From positions 37,256,544 through 37,320,543 of the forward strand of contig OY288246.1 of NCBI GenBank assembly GCA_958450325.1: DNA of 64,000 nucleotides. The letters run 5' to 3'. This document shows positions 1 through 13,089 of this stretch, piece after piece (within the stretch, counting starts at the first letter, position 1; each line of letters starts with the position of its first letter). The notes under the pieces are model-generated. The model saw nothing but the letters and a program-made list of their open reading frames with translations, was not told where the DNA came from and did no database searches. Source of the DNA: Agrostemma githago (taxonomy: Eukaryota; Streptophyta; Magnoliopsida; Caryophyllales; Caryophyllaceae). The position numbers and the translations under genes are program-made.

Positions 1-659
1 GGCTTCTTCGTTTTGTTGACTGTCATAGCTCTAACAGCTTGGGGAGTCATAGGTTTTAGAATGATTTTCTTTCCCTTATCCCTTAACTCGTATTCATTTT
101 TCCTCCCATGGTGTACTACATCCCTATCAAACTGCCAAGGACGCCCCAAAAGTATATGACAAGCATCCATAGGAATAACATCACAAAGAACTTCATCGAC
201 ATAAGACCCCATGGTTAAACCTACTCTCACTTGTTTTGTGACCCTTATTTTGTTTTCATCATCTAACCAATGTAACGCATACAGTCTAGGGTGATTAGTA
301 GTGGTTAGGCCTAACTTAGTTACCATTTCAGTAGAGGCAACATTCGTACAACTACCTCCATCAATGATCAAACTACACCATTTGCTATTAACTAGACACT
401 TAGTGTGAAAGAGTTGATCTCTTTGTTCGGTGTTGTGTGGGATTGGGTTAGGCTGAGGGTTAGCATGAAGTGTACGTAGTACTAAAACATTACCATACGT
501 TGGGAGCTCATAGTCTTTTCCTTCTTCCTCCTTTTCTCCTAAGTAGACTTCAGGACCAGATGCGCTATTGGACTTAGAAACTTCGTCCATTTTGCCCACC
601 GTCTCTCTCCCTAGGTTTGCCATGAAGCTAGAGTCTTCAAAGCTCATAACTCCTGCCAT
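1..659 (-). CDS. Partial gag-protease reading frame of Ty3/gypsy element Z, Gag core missing
   Basis: Read on the minus strand, an open frame starts at the ATG at 657-659, 26 bp past the PBS, and runs off the left edge of the window without a stop. It begins with the family N-terminus (MAGV-SFED) and soon jumps to an acidic linker (EKEEEGKDYELP) and then the retroviral-type aspartic protease region (LIIDGGSCTNVAS, later MDACHILLGRPWQFD). Compared with element A, about 240 codons are gone in frame, covering the Gag capsid domain and the CCHC zinc knuckle. The remaining frame has no stop, so the loss is recent or tolerated. Without capsid and knuckle it should not form particles by itself. RT and integrase, if present, lie outside the window. 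Identity as a gag-pro remnant is firm; function is doubtful. Confidence 0.85.
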   Translation of the reverse strand, partial: MAGVMSFEDSSFMANLGRETVGKMDEVSKSNSASGPEVYLGEKEEEGKDYELPTYGNVLVLRTLHANPQPNPIPHNTEQRDQLFHTKCLVNSKWCSLIIDGGSCTNVASTEMVTKLGLTTTNHPRLYALHWLDDENKIRVTKQVRVGLTMGSYVDEVLCDVIPMDACHILLGRPWQFDRDVVHHGRKNEYELRDKGKKIILKPMTPQAVRAMTVNKTKK

Positions 660-684
660 GCTTTACGTCTAATGGATGACCAAA

Positions 685-696
685 GCTCTGATACCA
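685..696 (-). other. Primer binding site of element Z (initiator Met-tRNA type)
   Basis: On the minus strand this reads TGGTATCAGAGC, complementary to the 3' end of plant initiator methionine tRNA. It lies 4 bp (TTAG) inside the 5' LTR end, the same spacing as in elements A and D. Confidence 0.9.
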
Positions 697-700
697 CTAA

Positions 701-1483
701 TGATGTGAGTTGATATGAACTTTGAAACAAACAAAGTGAAGGATATTAGTATTCTGAAATGGAACGTAAACAAGTAACCAAAACAGAATGAAAGGATAGT
801 TTTAGGGATGAATGAACCGTAACCAAGGATAGTATGCTAGGTGAAGTAGACCTATACTTCAACAAAGGGGTTACTAGATCATACACTCGATTGAAATAGC
901 GAGTTTAGAGCTTGTAACGCGACTTACTCTAGACTTTGTCTTGTAAACAACAAGGACGTAAAAGAAAGCTTAGCTTTACTCAGGTTTTTTATATGCAAAT
1001 TGGATGTCTTATTCATTCAAATGGATGGCTATATATAGCCTACAAGAGACCCTTAAACCGGCTGGTTAGGGTGACAAAAACAAAGTTAACAACCATGTGA
1101 ACATGGAGCTAATAACAAAGCTAGGAGCTAATAACAAAGCTAGGAGCTAATAACAAAGCTAAGAGCTAATAACAAAGCTTAACAAGAGCAATCAGCCGCG
1201 GCACACTATGTGAACATGGAGCCAAAAACAAAGTTCGCAATCAGCCCATAATCATCCTCATAACTTCAGTACACTCCCCATGCTTGAATGAGTGTGAACC
1301 CAAGTTAATGCCTTCAAATTTCCTTGACTATTTGCTCCTTTATTATGCCCACACACGAGCTAGCTCACTAATTGAAGTAGGCACACCACTAAGCTGGTAG
1401 GAGGTGCTAGTGTAGCTGAACTAAGACCATTAGGAGCTAAGGTGACTTCATTGAACTCCTTAGTAGCTTCTTGATTCGGATCA
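701..1483 (-). mobile_element. 5' LTR of element Z (783 bp), abutting the satellite array
   Basis: Minus-strand LTR. Its 5' end TGATCCGAAT is at 1483 and its 3' end ACTCACATCA at 701. The boundaries follow from comparison with element D, where TSD, PPT and PBS fix the ends. A TATA box lies in the palindrome GGCTATATATAGCC at 1027-1040. The 5' part still encodes the 41-codon Pol tail (DPNQEATKEFNE ... VVCLLQLVS). The LTR ends exactly where satellite begins, at ACCCTCTTAG. Only this LTR and part of the body are in the window, so the TSD cannot be checked. Confidence 0.88.
1105..1180 (-). repeat. 19-bp U3 tandem repeat, four copies
   Basis: Four head-to-tail copies of ggagctaataacaaagcta (last copy slightly changed) lie upstream of the LTR TATA box. 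The same motif occurs in varying number and arrangement in the other LTRs of this family, for example 53773-53935 and 56850-56990. The position suggests U3 enhancer-type repeats; that role is inferred. Confidence 0.8.
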
Positions 1484-2138
1484 ACCCTCTTAGGGATCAG
1501 TTTCTTGCGGGATTAGTGATTTTGAATAAGGAAAAGGGTTTAGGGTTGGATTAGGCAGAGTCGCGAAGCGGGTTCGCCTAATCCAACCCTAAACCCTTTC
1601 CCGTCCCGTCTTATGGTGTACCCCATCTTTGAATCACATCCACGACAGGGTTCACCAATACCCTCTTAGGAATCAGTTTCTTGCGGGATTGATGATTTTG
1701 AATAAGGAAAAGGGTTTAGGGTTGGATTAGGCGGAACCGCGAAGCGGGTCCGCCAAATCCAACCCTAAACCCTTTTTCGTCCCGTCTTATGCTGTACCCC
1801 ATCTTTGGATCACATTCACGACAGGGTTCACCAATACCCTCTTAGGGTTCAGTTTCTTGCGGGATTACTGACCTTGAATAAGGAAAAGGGTTTAGGGTTG
1901 GATTAGGCGGAGCCGCGAAACGGGTTCGCCTAATCCAACCCTAAACCCTTTTGCGTCCCGTCTTATGGTGTACCCCATCTTTGAATCACATCCACGACAG
2001 GGTTCACCAATACCCTCTTAGGGTTCAGTTTCTTGCGGGATTAGTGACCTTGAATAAGGAAAAGGGTTTAGGGTTGGATTAGGCGGAGCCGCGAAGCGGG
2101 TTCGCCTATTCCAACCCTAAACCCTTTTCCGTCCCGTC

Positions 2139-2398
2139 TTATGGTGACCCCATCTTTGAATCACATCCACGACAGGGTTCACCAATACCCACTTAGGATT
2201 CAGTTTCTTGCGGGATTAGTGACCTTGAATAAGGAAAAGGGTTTAGGGTTGGATTAGGCGGAGCCACAAAGCGGGTTCGCCTAACCCAACCCTAAACCCT
2301 TTTGCGTCCTTGAATAAGAAAAATGGTTTAGGGTAGGATTAGGCGGAGCCGCGAAGCGGGTCCCCCTAATCCAACCCTAAACCCTTTTCCGTCCCGTG
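2139..2398. repeat. Compound unit: full 176-bp monomer plus 84-bp short monomer
   Basis: The spacing between TTATGGTG motifs is 260 bp here, that is 176 + 84. The extra unit joins gcgtcc (ending 2309) directly to ttgaataag (2310), losing 92 bp of linker, so that two hairpins follow each other closely. The same join recurs after 7122, 8458, 11025, 12889, 14204, 14640, 15252, 18326, 39373, 41040 and 43133, with variants after 41479, 43572 and 44525. It was therefore amplified with the surrounding repeats. Confidence 0.85.
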
Positions 2399-5300
2399 TT
2401 ATGGTGTACCCCATCTTTGAATCACATCCACGAAATGGTTCACCAATACCCTCTTAGGGTTCAGTTTCTTGCAGGATTAATGACTTTGAATAAGGAAAAG
2501 GGTTTAGGGTTGGATTAGGCGGAGCCGCGAAACGGGTTCGCCTAACCCAACCCTAAACCCTTTTGCGTCCCGTCTTATGGTGTACCCCATCTTTGAATCA
2601 CATCCACGACAGGGTTCACCAATACCCTCTTAGGGTTCAGTTTCTTGCGGGATTAGTGACCTTGAATAAGGAAAAGGGTTTAGGGTTGGATTAGGCGGAG
2701 CCGCAAAGCGGGTTCGCCTTATCCAACCCTAAACCCTTTTCCGTCCCGTCATATGGTGTACCCCATCTTTGAATCACATCCACGACAGGGTTCACCAATA
2801 CCCTCTTAGGGTTCAGTTTCTTGCAGGATTAATGACTTCGAATAAGGAAAAGGGTTTAGGGTTGGATTAGGCGGAGCCGCTAAGCGGGTCCGCCTAATCC
2901 AACCCTTAACCCTTTTTCGTCCCGTCTTATGCTGTACCCCATCTTTGAATCACATCCACGACAGGGTTCACCAATACCCTCTTAATGATCAGTTTCTTGC
3001 GGGATTAGTGATTTTGAATAAGGAAAAGGGTTTAGGGTTGGATTAGGCAGAGCCGCGAAACGGGTTCGCCTAACCCAACCCTAAACCCTTTTGCGTCCCG
3101 TCTTATGGTGTACCCCATCTTTGAATCACATCCACGACAGGGTTCACCAATACCCTCTTAGGGTTCTGTTTCTTGCGGGATTAGTGACCTTGAATAAGGA
3201 AAACGGTTTAGGGTTGGATTAGGCGGAGCCGAAAAGCGGGTTCGCCTTATCCAACCCTAAACCCTTTTCCGTCCCGTCTTATGGTGTACCCCATCTTTGA
3301 ATCACATCCACGACAGGGTTCACCAATTCCCTCTTAATGATCAGTTTCTTGCGGGATTAGTGATTTTGAATAAGGAAAAGGTTTTAGGGTTGGATTAGGC
3401 AGAGCCGCGAAACGGGTTTGCCTAATCCAACCCTAAACTCTTTTCCGTCTCGTCTTATGGTGTACCCCATCTTTGAATCACATCCACGACAGGGTTCACC
3501 AATACCCTCTTAGAGATCAGTTTCTTGCGGGATTAGTGATTTTGAATAAGGAAAAGGGTTTAGGGTTGGATTAGGCAGAGCCGCGAAACGGGCTCGCCTA
3601 ATCCAACCCTAAACCCTTTTCCGTCCCGTCTTACGCTGACCCCATCTTTGAATTACATCCACGACAGGTTTCACCAATACCCTCTTAGGGTTCAATTTCT
3701 TGCGGGATTAGTGACCTTGAATAAGGAAAAGGGTTTAGGGTTGGATTAGGCGGAGCCGCGAAACAGGTTCGCCTAATCCAACCCTAAACCCTTTTGCGTC
3801 CCGTCTTATGGTGTACCCCATCTTTGAATCACATCCACGACAGGGTTCACCAATACCCTCTTAGGGTTCAGTTTCTTGCGGGATTAGTGACCTTGAATAA
3901 GGAAAAGGGTTTAGGGTTGGATTAGGCGGAGCCGCAAAGCGGGTTCGCCTTATCCAACCCTAAACCCTTTTCCGTCCCGTCATATGGTGTACCCCATCTT
4001 TGAATCACATCCACGACAGGGTTCACCAATACCCTCTTAGGGTTCAGTTTCTTGCAGGATTAATGACTTCGAATAAGGAAAAGGGTTTAGGGTTGGATTA
4101 GGTGGAGCCGCTAAGCGGGTCCGCCTAATCCAACCCTTAACCCTTTTTCGTCCCGTCTTATGCTGTACCCCATCTTTGAATCACATCCACGACAGGGTTC
4201 ACCAATACCCTCTTAATGATCAGTTTCTTGCGGGATTAGTGATTTTGAATAAGGAAAAGGTTTTAGGGTTGGATTAGGCAGAGCCGCGAAACGGGTTTGC
4301 CTAATCCAACCATAAACCCTTTTCCGTCTCGTCTTATGGTGTACCCCATCTTTGAATCACATCCACGACAGGGTTCACCAATACCCTCTTAGGGATCAGT
4401 TTCTTGCGGGATTAGTGATTTTGAATAAGGAAAAGGGTTTAGGGTTGGATTAGGCAGAGCCGCGAAACGGGCTCGCCTAATCCAACCCTAAACCCTTTTC
4501 CGTCCCGTCTTACGCTGACCCCATCTTTGAATTACATCCACGAGAGGGTTCACCAATACCCTCTTAGGGTTCAATTTCTTGCGGGATTAGTGACCTTGAA
4601 TAAGGAAAAGGGTTTAGGGTTGGATTAGGCGGAGCCACGAAGCGGGTTCGCCTTATCCAACCCTAAACCCTTTTTCCGTCTCGTCATATGGTGTACCCCA
4701 TCTTTGAATCACATCCACGACAGGGTTCACCAATAACCTCTTAGGGTTCAGTTTCTTGCAAGATTAATGACTTCGAATAAGGAAAAGGGTTTAGGGTTGG
4801 ATTAGGCGGAGCCGCGAAGCAGGTCCGCCTAATCCAACCCTAAACCCTTTTTCGTCTCGTCTTATGGTGTACCTCATCTTTGAATCACATCCACGACAGG
4901 GTTCACCAATACCCTCTTAGGGTTCAGTTTCTTGCGGGATTAGTGACCTTGAATAAGGAAAAGGGTTTAGGGTTGGATTAGGCGGAGCCGCAAAGCGGGT
5001 TCGCCTTATCCAACCCTAAACCCTTTTCCGTCCCGTCATATGGTGTACCCCATCTTTGAATCACATCCACGACAGGGTTCACCAATACCCTCTTAGGGTT
5101 CAGTTTCTTGCAGGATTAATGACTTCGAATAAGGAAAAAGGTTTAGGGTTGGATTAGGCGGAGCCGCTAAGCGGGTCCGCCTAATCCAACCCTTAACCCT
5201 TTTTCGTCCCGTCTTATGCTGTACCCCATCTTTGAATCACATCCACGACAGGGTTCACCAATACCCTCTTAATGATCAGTTTCTTGCGGGATTAGTGATT

Positions 5301-7954
5301 TTGAATAAGGAAAAGGTTTTAGGGTTGGATTAGGCAGCGCCGCGAAACGGGTTTGCCTAATCCAACCATAAACCCTTTTCCGTCTCGTCTTATGGTGTAC
5401 CCCATCTTTGAATCACATCCACGACAGGGTTCACCAATACCCTCTTAGGGATCAGTTTCTTGCGGGATTAGTGATTTTGAATAAGGAAAAGGGTTTAGGG
5501 TTGGATTAGGCAGAGCCGCGAAACGGGCTCGCCTAATCCAACCCTAAACCCTTTTCCGTCCCGTCTTACGCTGACCCCATCTTTGAATTACATCCACGAG
5601 AGGGTTCACCAATACCCTCTTAGGGTTCAATTTCTTGCGGGATTAGTGACCTTGAATAAGGAAAAGGGTTTAGGGTTGGATTAGGCGGAGCCACGAAGCG
5701 GGTTCGCCTTATCCAACCCTAAACCCTTTTCCGTCTCGTCATATGGTGTACCCCATCTTTGAATCACATCCACGACAGGGTTCACCAATAACCTCTTAGG
5801 GTTCAGTTTCTTGCAAGATTAATGACTTCGAATAAGGAAAAGGGTTTAGGGTTGGATTAGGCGGAGCCGCGAAGCGGGTCCGCCTAATCCAACCCTAAAC
5901 CCTTTTTCGTCTCGTCTTATGGTGTACCTCATCTTTGAATCACATCCACGACAGGGTTCACCAATACCCTCTTAGGGTTCAGTTTCTTGCGGGATTAGTG
6001 ACCTTGAATAAGGAAAAGGGTTTAGGGTTGGATTAGGCGGAGCCGCAAAGCGGGTTCGCCTTATCCAACCCTAAACCCTTTTCCATCCCGTCATATGGTG
6101 TACCCCATCTTTGAATCACATCCACGACAGGGTTCACCAATAACCTCTTAGGGTTCAGTTTCTTGCAGGATTAATGACTTCGAATAAGGAAAAGGGTTTA
6201 GGGTTGGATTAGGCGGAGCCGCTACCCTAAACCCTTTTTCGTCTCGTCTTATGCTGTACCCCATCTTTGAATCACATCCACGACAGGGTTCACCAATACC
6301 CTCTTAGGGTTCTGTTTCTTGCGGGATTAGTGACCTTGAATAAGGAAAAGGGTTTAGGGTTGGATTAGGCGGAACCGCGAAGCGGGTTCGCCTAATCCAA
6401 CCCTAAACCCTTTTCCGTCCGTGTTATGGTGTACCCCATCTTTGAATCACATCCACGATAGGGTTCACCAATACCCTCTTAGGGTTCGATTTCTTGCAGG
6501 ATTAATGACTTTGAATAAGGAAAAGGGTTTAGGGTTGGATTAGGCGGAGCCGCGAAGCGGGTCTGCCTAATCCAACCCTAAACCCTTTTTCGTCCCGTCT
6601 TATGCTGTACCCCATCTTTGGATCACATCCACGACAGGGTTCACCAATACCCTCTTAGGGTTCAGTTTCTTGCGGGATTAGTGACCTTGAATAAGGAAAA
6701 GGGTTTAGGGTTGGATTAGGCGGAGCCGCGAAACGGGTTCGCCTAATCCAACCCTAAACCCTTTTGCGTCCTGTCTTATGGTGTACCCCATCTTTGAATC
6801 ACATCCACGACAGGGTTCACCAATACCCTCTTAGGGTTCAGTTTCTTGCGGGATTAGCGACCTTGAATAAGGAAAAGGGTTTAGGGTTGGATTAGGCGGA
6901 GCCGCGAAGCGGGTTCGCCTATTCCAACCCTAAACCCTTTTCCGTCCCGTCTTATGGTGACCCCATCTTTGAATCGCATCCACGACAGGGTTCACCAATA
7001 TCCACTTAGGGTTCATTTTCTTGCGGGATTAGTGACCTTGAATAAGGAAAAGGGTTTAGGGTTGGATTAGGCGGAGCCACGAAGCGGGTTCGCCTAACCC
7101 AACCCTAAACCCTTTTGCGTCCTTGAATAAGGAAAAGGGTTTAGGGTAGGATTAGGCGGAGCCGCGAGTCGGGTCCCCCTAATCCAACCCTAAACCTTTT
7201 TCCGTCCCGTGTTATGGTGTACCCCATCTTTGAATTACATCCACGAAAGGGTTCACCAATACCCTCTTAGGGTTCAGTTTCTTGCAGGATTAATGACTTT
7301 GAATAAGGAAAAGGGTTTAGGGTTGGATTAGGCGGAGCCGCGAAGCGGGTCCGCCTAATCCATTCGCGGCTCCTCCTAATCCAACCCTAAACCCTTTTAC
7401 GTCCCGTCTTATGGTGTACCCCATCTTTGAATCACATCCACGACAGGGTTCACCAATACCCTCTTAATGATCAGTTTCTTGCGGGATTAGTGATTTTGAA
7501 TAAGGAAAAGGTTTTAGGGTTGGATTAGGCAGAGCCGCGAAACGGGTTTGCCTAATCCAACCCTAAACCCTTTTCCGTCTCGTCTTATGGTGTACCCTAT
7601 CTTTGAATCACATCCACGACAGGGTTCACCAATTCCCTCTTAGGGATCAGTTTCTTGCGGGATTAGTGATTTTGAATAAGGAAAAGGGTTTAGGGTTGGA
7701 TTAGGCAGAGCCGCGAAACGGGCTCGCCTAATCCAACCCTAAACCCTTTTCCGTCCCGTCTTACGCTGACCCCATCTATGAATTACATCCACGACAGGTT
7801 TCACCAATACCCTCTTAGGGTTCAATTTCTTGCGGGATTAGTGACCTTGAATAAGGAAAAGGGTTTAGGGTTGGATTAGGCGGAGCCGCGAAACGGGTTC
7901 GCCTAATCCAACCCTAAACCCTTTTTCGTCCCGTCTTATGCTGTACCCCATCTT

Positions 7955-10900
7955 TGGATCACATCCACGACAGGGTTCACCAATACCCTCTTAGGGTTCA
8001 GTTTCTTGCGGGATTAGTGACCTTGAATAAGGAAAAGGGTTTAGGGTTGGATTAGGCGGACCCGCGAAACGGGTTAGCCTAATCCAACCCTAAACCCTTT
8101 TGCGTCCCGTCTTATGGTGTACCCCATCTTTGAATCACATCCACGACAGGGTTCACCAATACCCTCTTAGGGTTCAGTTTCTTGCGGGATTAGTGACCTT
8201 GAATAAGGAAAAGGGTTTAGGGTTGGATTAGGCGGAGCCGCGAAGCGGGTTCGCCTATTCCAACCCTAAACCCTTTTCCGTCCCGTCTTATGGTGACCCC
8301 ATCTTTGAATCGCATCCACGACAGGGTTCACCAATACCCACTTAGGGTTCATTTTCTTGCGGGATTAGTGACCTTGAATAAGGAAAAGGGTTTAGGGTTG
8401 GATTAGGCGGAGCCACGAAGCGGGTTCGCCTAACCCAACCCTAAACCCTTTTGCGTCCTTGAATAAGGAAAAGGGTTTAGGGTAGGATTAGGCGGAGCCG
8501 CGAGTCGGGTCCCCCTAATCCAACCCTAAACCCTTTTCCGTCCCGTGTTATGGTGTACCCCATCTTTGAATCACATCCACGAAAGGGTTCACCAATACCC
8601 TCTTAGGGTTCAGTTTCTTGCAGGATTAATGACTTTGAATAAGGAAAAGGGTTTAGAGTTGGATTAGGCGGAGCCGCGAAGCGGGTCCGCCTAATCCATT
8701 CGCGGCTCCGCCTAATCCAACCCTAAACCCTTTTCCGTCCCGTCTTATGGTGTACCCCATCTTTGAATCACATCCACGACAGGGTTCACCAATACCCTCT
8801 TAATGATCAGTTTCTTGCGGGATTAGTGATTTTGAATAAGGAAAAGGTTTTAGGGTTGGATTAGGCAGAGCCGCGAAACGGGTTTGCCTAATCCAACCCT
8901 AAACCCTTTTCCGTCTCGTCTTATGGTGTACCCCATCTTTGAATCACATCCACGACAGGGTTCACCAATACCCTCTTAGGGATCAGTTTCTTGCGGGATT
9001 AGTGATTTTGAATAAGGAAAAGGGTTTAGGGTTGGATTAGGCAGAGTCGCGAAACGGGCTCGCCTAATCCAACCCTAAACCCTTTTCCGTCCCGTCTTAC
9101 GCTGACCCCATCTTTGAATTACATCCACGACAGGTTTCACCAATACCCTCTTAGGGTTCAATTTCTTGCGGGATTAGTGACCTTGAATAAGGAAAAGGGT
9201 TTAGGGTTGGATTAGGCGGAGCCGCGAAACGGGTTCGCCTAATCCAACCCTAAACCCTTTTGCGTCCCGTCTTATGGTGTACCCCATCTTTGAATCACAT
9301 CCACGACAGGGTTCACCAATACCCTCTTAGGGTTCAATTTCTTGCGGGATTAGTGACCTTGAATAAGGAAAAGGGTTTAGGGTTGGATTAGGCGGAGCCA
9401 CGAAGCGGGTTCGCCTTATCCAACCCTAAACCCTTTTCCGTCTCGTCTTATGGTGTACCCCATCTTTGAATCACATCCACGACAGGGTTCACCAATACCC
9501 TCTTAGGGTTCAATTTCTTGCGGGATTAGTGACCTTGAATAAGGAAAAGGGTTTAGGGTTGGATTAGGCGGAGCCGCGAAACGGGTTCGCCTAATCCAAC
9601 CCTAAACCCTTTTTCGTCCCGTCTTATGCTGTACCCCATCTTTGGATCACATCCACGACAGGGTTCACCAATACCCTCTTAGGGTTCAGTTTCTTGCGGG
9701 ATTAGTGACCTTGAATAAGGAAAAGGGTTTAGGGTTGGATTAGGCGGAGCCGCGAAACGGGTTTGCCTAATCCAACCCTAAACCCTTTTCCGTCTCGTCT
9801 TATGGTGTACCCCATCTTTGAATCACATCCACGACAGGGTTCACCAATACCCTCTTAGGGATCAGTTTCTTGCGGGATTAGTGATTTTGAATAAGGAAAA
9901 GGGTTTAGGGTTGGATTAGGCAGAGCCGCGAAACGGGTTTGCCTAATCCAACCCTAAACCCTTTTCCGTCTCGTCTTATGGTGTACCCCATCTTTGAATC
10001 ACATCCACGACAGGGTTCACCAATACCCTCTTAATGATCAGTTTCTTGCGGGATTAGTGATTTTGAATAAGGAAAAGGTTTTAGGGTTGGATTAGGCAGA
10101 GCCGCGAAACGGGTTTGCCTAATCCAACCCTAAACCCTTTTCCGTCTCGTCTTATGGTGTACCCTATCTTTGAATCACATCCACGACAGGGTTCACCAAT
10201 TCCCTCTTAGGGATCAGTTTCTTGCGGGATTAGTGATTTTGAATAAGGAAAAGGGTTTAGGGTTGGATTAGGCAGAGCCGCGAAACGGGCTCGCCTAATC
10301 CAACCCTAAACCCTTTTCCGTCCCGTCTTACGCTGACCCCATCTATGAATTACATCCACGACAGGTTTCACCAATACCCTCTTAGGGTTCAATTTCTTGC
10401 GAGATTAGTGACCTTGAATAAGGAAAAGGGTTTAGGGTTGGATTAGGCGGAGCCGCGAAACGGGTTCGCCTAATCCAACCCTAAACCCTTTTTCGTCCCG
10501 TCTTATGCTGTACCCCATCTTTGGATCACATCCACGACAGGGTTCACCAATACCCTCTTAGGGTTCAGTTTCTTGCGGGATTAGTGACCTTGAATAAGGA
10601 AAAGGGTTTAGGGTTGGATTAGGCGGACCCGCGAAACGGGTTAGCCTAATCCAACCCTAAACCCTTTTGCGTCCCGTCTTATGGTGTACCCCATCTTTGA
10701 ATCACATCCACGACAGGGTTCACCAATACCCTCTTAGGGTTCAGTTTCTTGCGGGATTAGTGACCTTGAATAAGGAAAAGGGTTTAGGGTTGGATTAGGC
10801 GGAGCCGCGAAGCGGGTTCGCCTATTCCAACCCTAAACCCTTTTCCGTCCCGTCTTATGGTGACCCCATCTTTGAATCGCATCCACGACAGGGTTCACCA

Positions 10901-13089
10901 ATACCCACTTAGGGTTCATTTTCTTGCGGGATTAGTGACCTTGAATAAGGAAAAGGGTTTAGGGTTGGATTAGGCGGAGCCACGAAGCGGGTTCGCCTAA
11001 CCCAACCCTAAACCCTTTTGCGTCCTTGAATAAGGAAAAGGGTTTAGGGTAGGATTAGGCGGAGCCGCGAGTCGGGTCCCCCTAATCCAACCCTAAACCC
11101 TTTTCCGTCCCGTGTTATGGTGTACCCCATCTTTGAATCACATCCACGAAAGGGTTCACCAATACCCTCTTAGGGTTCAGTTTCTTGCAGGATTAATGAC
11201 TTTGAATAAGGAAAAGGGTTTAGAGTTGGATTAGGCGGAGCCGCGAAGCGGGTCCGCCTAATCCATTCGCGGCTCCGCCTAATCCAACCCTAAACCCTTT
11301 TCCGTCCCGTCTTATGGTGTACCCCATCTTTGAATCACATCCACGACAGGGTTCACCAATACCCTCTTAATGATCAGTTTCTTGCGGGATTAGTGATTTT
11401 GAATAAGGAAAAGGTTTTAGGGTTGGATTAGGCAGAGCCGCGAAACGGGTTTGCCTAATCCAACCCTAAACCCTTTTCCGTCTCGTCTTATGGTGTACCC
11501 CATCTTTGAATCACATCCACGACAGGGTTCACCAATACCCTCTTAGGGATCAGTTTCTTGCGGGATTAGTGATTTTGAATAAGGAAAAGGGTTTAGGGTT
11601 GGATTAGGCAGAGTCGCGAAATGGGCTCGCCTAATCCAACCCTAAACCCTTTTCCGTCCCGTCTTACGCTGACCCCATCTTTGAATTACATCCACGACAG
11701 GTTTCACCAATACCCTCTTAGGGTTCAATTTCTTGCGGGATTAGTGACCTTGAATAAGGAAAAGGGTTTAGGGTTGGATTAGGCGGAGCCGCGAAACGGG
11801 TTCGCCTAATCCAACCCTAAACCCTTTTGCGTCCCGTCTTATGGTGTACCCCATCTTTGAATCACATCCACGACAGGGTTCACCAATACCCTCTTAGGGT
11901 TCAATTTCTTGCGGGATTAGTGACCTTGAATAAGGAAAAGGGTTTAGGGTTGGATTAGGCGGAGCCACGAAGCGGGTTCGCCTTATCCAACCCTAAACCC
12001 TTTTCCGTCTCGTCTTATGGTGTACCCCATCTTTGAATCACATCCACGACAGGGTTCACCAATACCCTCTTAGGGTTCAATTTCTTGCGGGATTAGTGAC
12101 CTTGAATAAGGAAAAGGGTTTAGGGTTGGATTAGGCGGAGCCGCGAAACGGGTTCGCCTAATCCAACCCTAAACCCTTTTTCGTCCCGTCTTATGCTGTA
12201 CCCCATCTTTGGATCACATCCACGACAGGGTTCACCAATACCCTCTTAGGGTTCAGTTTCTTGCGGGATTAGTGACCTTGAATAAGGAAAAGGGTTTAGG
12301 GTTGGATTAGGCGGAGCCGCGAAACGGGTTTGCCTAATCCAACCCTAAACCCTTTTCCGTCTCGTCTTATGGTGTACCCCATCTTTGAATCACATCCACG
12401 ACAGGGTTCACCAATACCCTCTTAGGGATCAGTTTCTTGCGGGATTAGTGATTTTGAATAAGGAAAAGGGTTTAGGGTTGGATTAGGCAGAGCCGCGAAA
12501 CGGGTTTGCCTAATCCAACCCTAAACCCTTTTCCGTCTCGTCTTATGGTGTACCCCATCTTTGAATCACATCCACGACAGGGTTCACCAATACCCTCTTA
12601 GGGATCAGTTTCTTGCGGGATTAGTGATTTTGAATAAGGAAAAGGGTTTAGGGTTGGATTAGGCAGAGTCACGAAACGGGCTCGCCTAATCCAACCCTAA
12701 ACCCTTTTCCGTCCCGTCTTACGCTGACCCCATCTTTGAATTACATCCACGACAGGTTTCACCAATACCCTCTTAGGGTTCAATTTCTTGCGGGATTAGT
12801 GACCTTGAATAAGGAAAAGGGTTTAGGGTTTGATTAGGCGGAGCCACGAAGCGGGTTCGCCTAACCCAACCCTAAACCCTTTTGCGTCCTTGAATAAGGA
12901 AAAGGGTTTAGGGTTGGATTAGGCAGAGTCGCGAAATGGGCTCGCCTAATCCAACCCTAAACCCTTTTCCGTCCCGTCTTACGCTGACCCCATCTTTGAA
13001 TTACATCCACGACAGGTTTCACCAATACCCTCTTAGGGTTCAATTTCTTGCGGGATTAGTGACCTTGAATAAGGAAAAGGGTTTAGGGT
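7955..13089. repeat. 2,567-bp higher-order repeat within the satellite
   Basis: Marker variants recur 2,567 bp apart: the Gag-to-Tag change tagagttgg near 8653 and 11221, the extra arm fragment cgcggctccg at 8701 and 11268, and aattccctc at 7631 and 10198. The period includes short 84-bp units, which explains why it is not a multiple of 176. The outer limits given are approximate. Confidence 0.7.
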
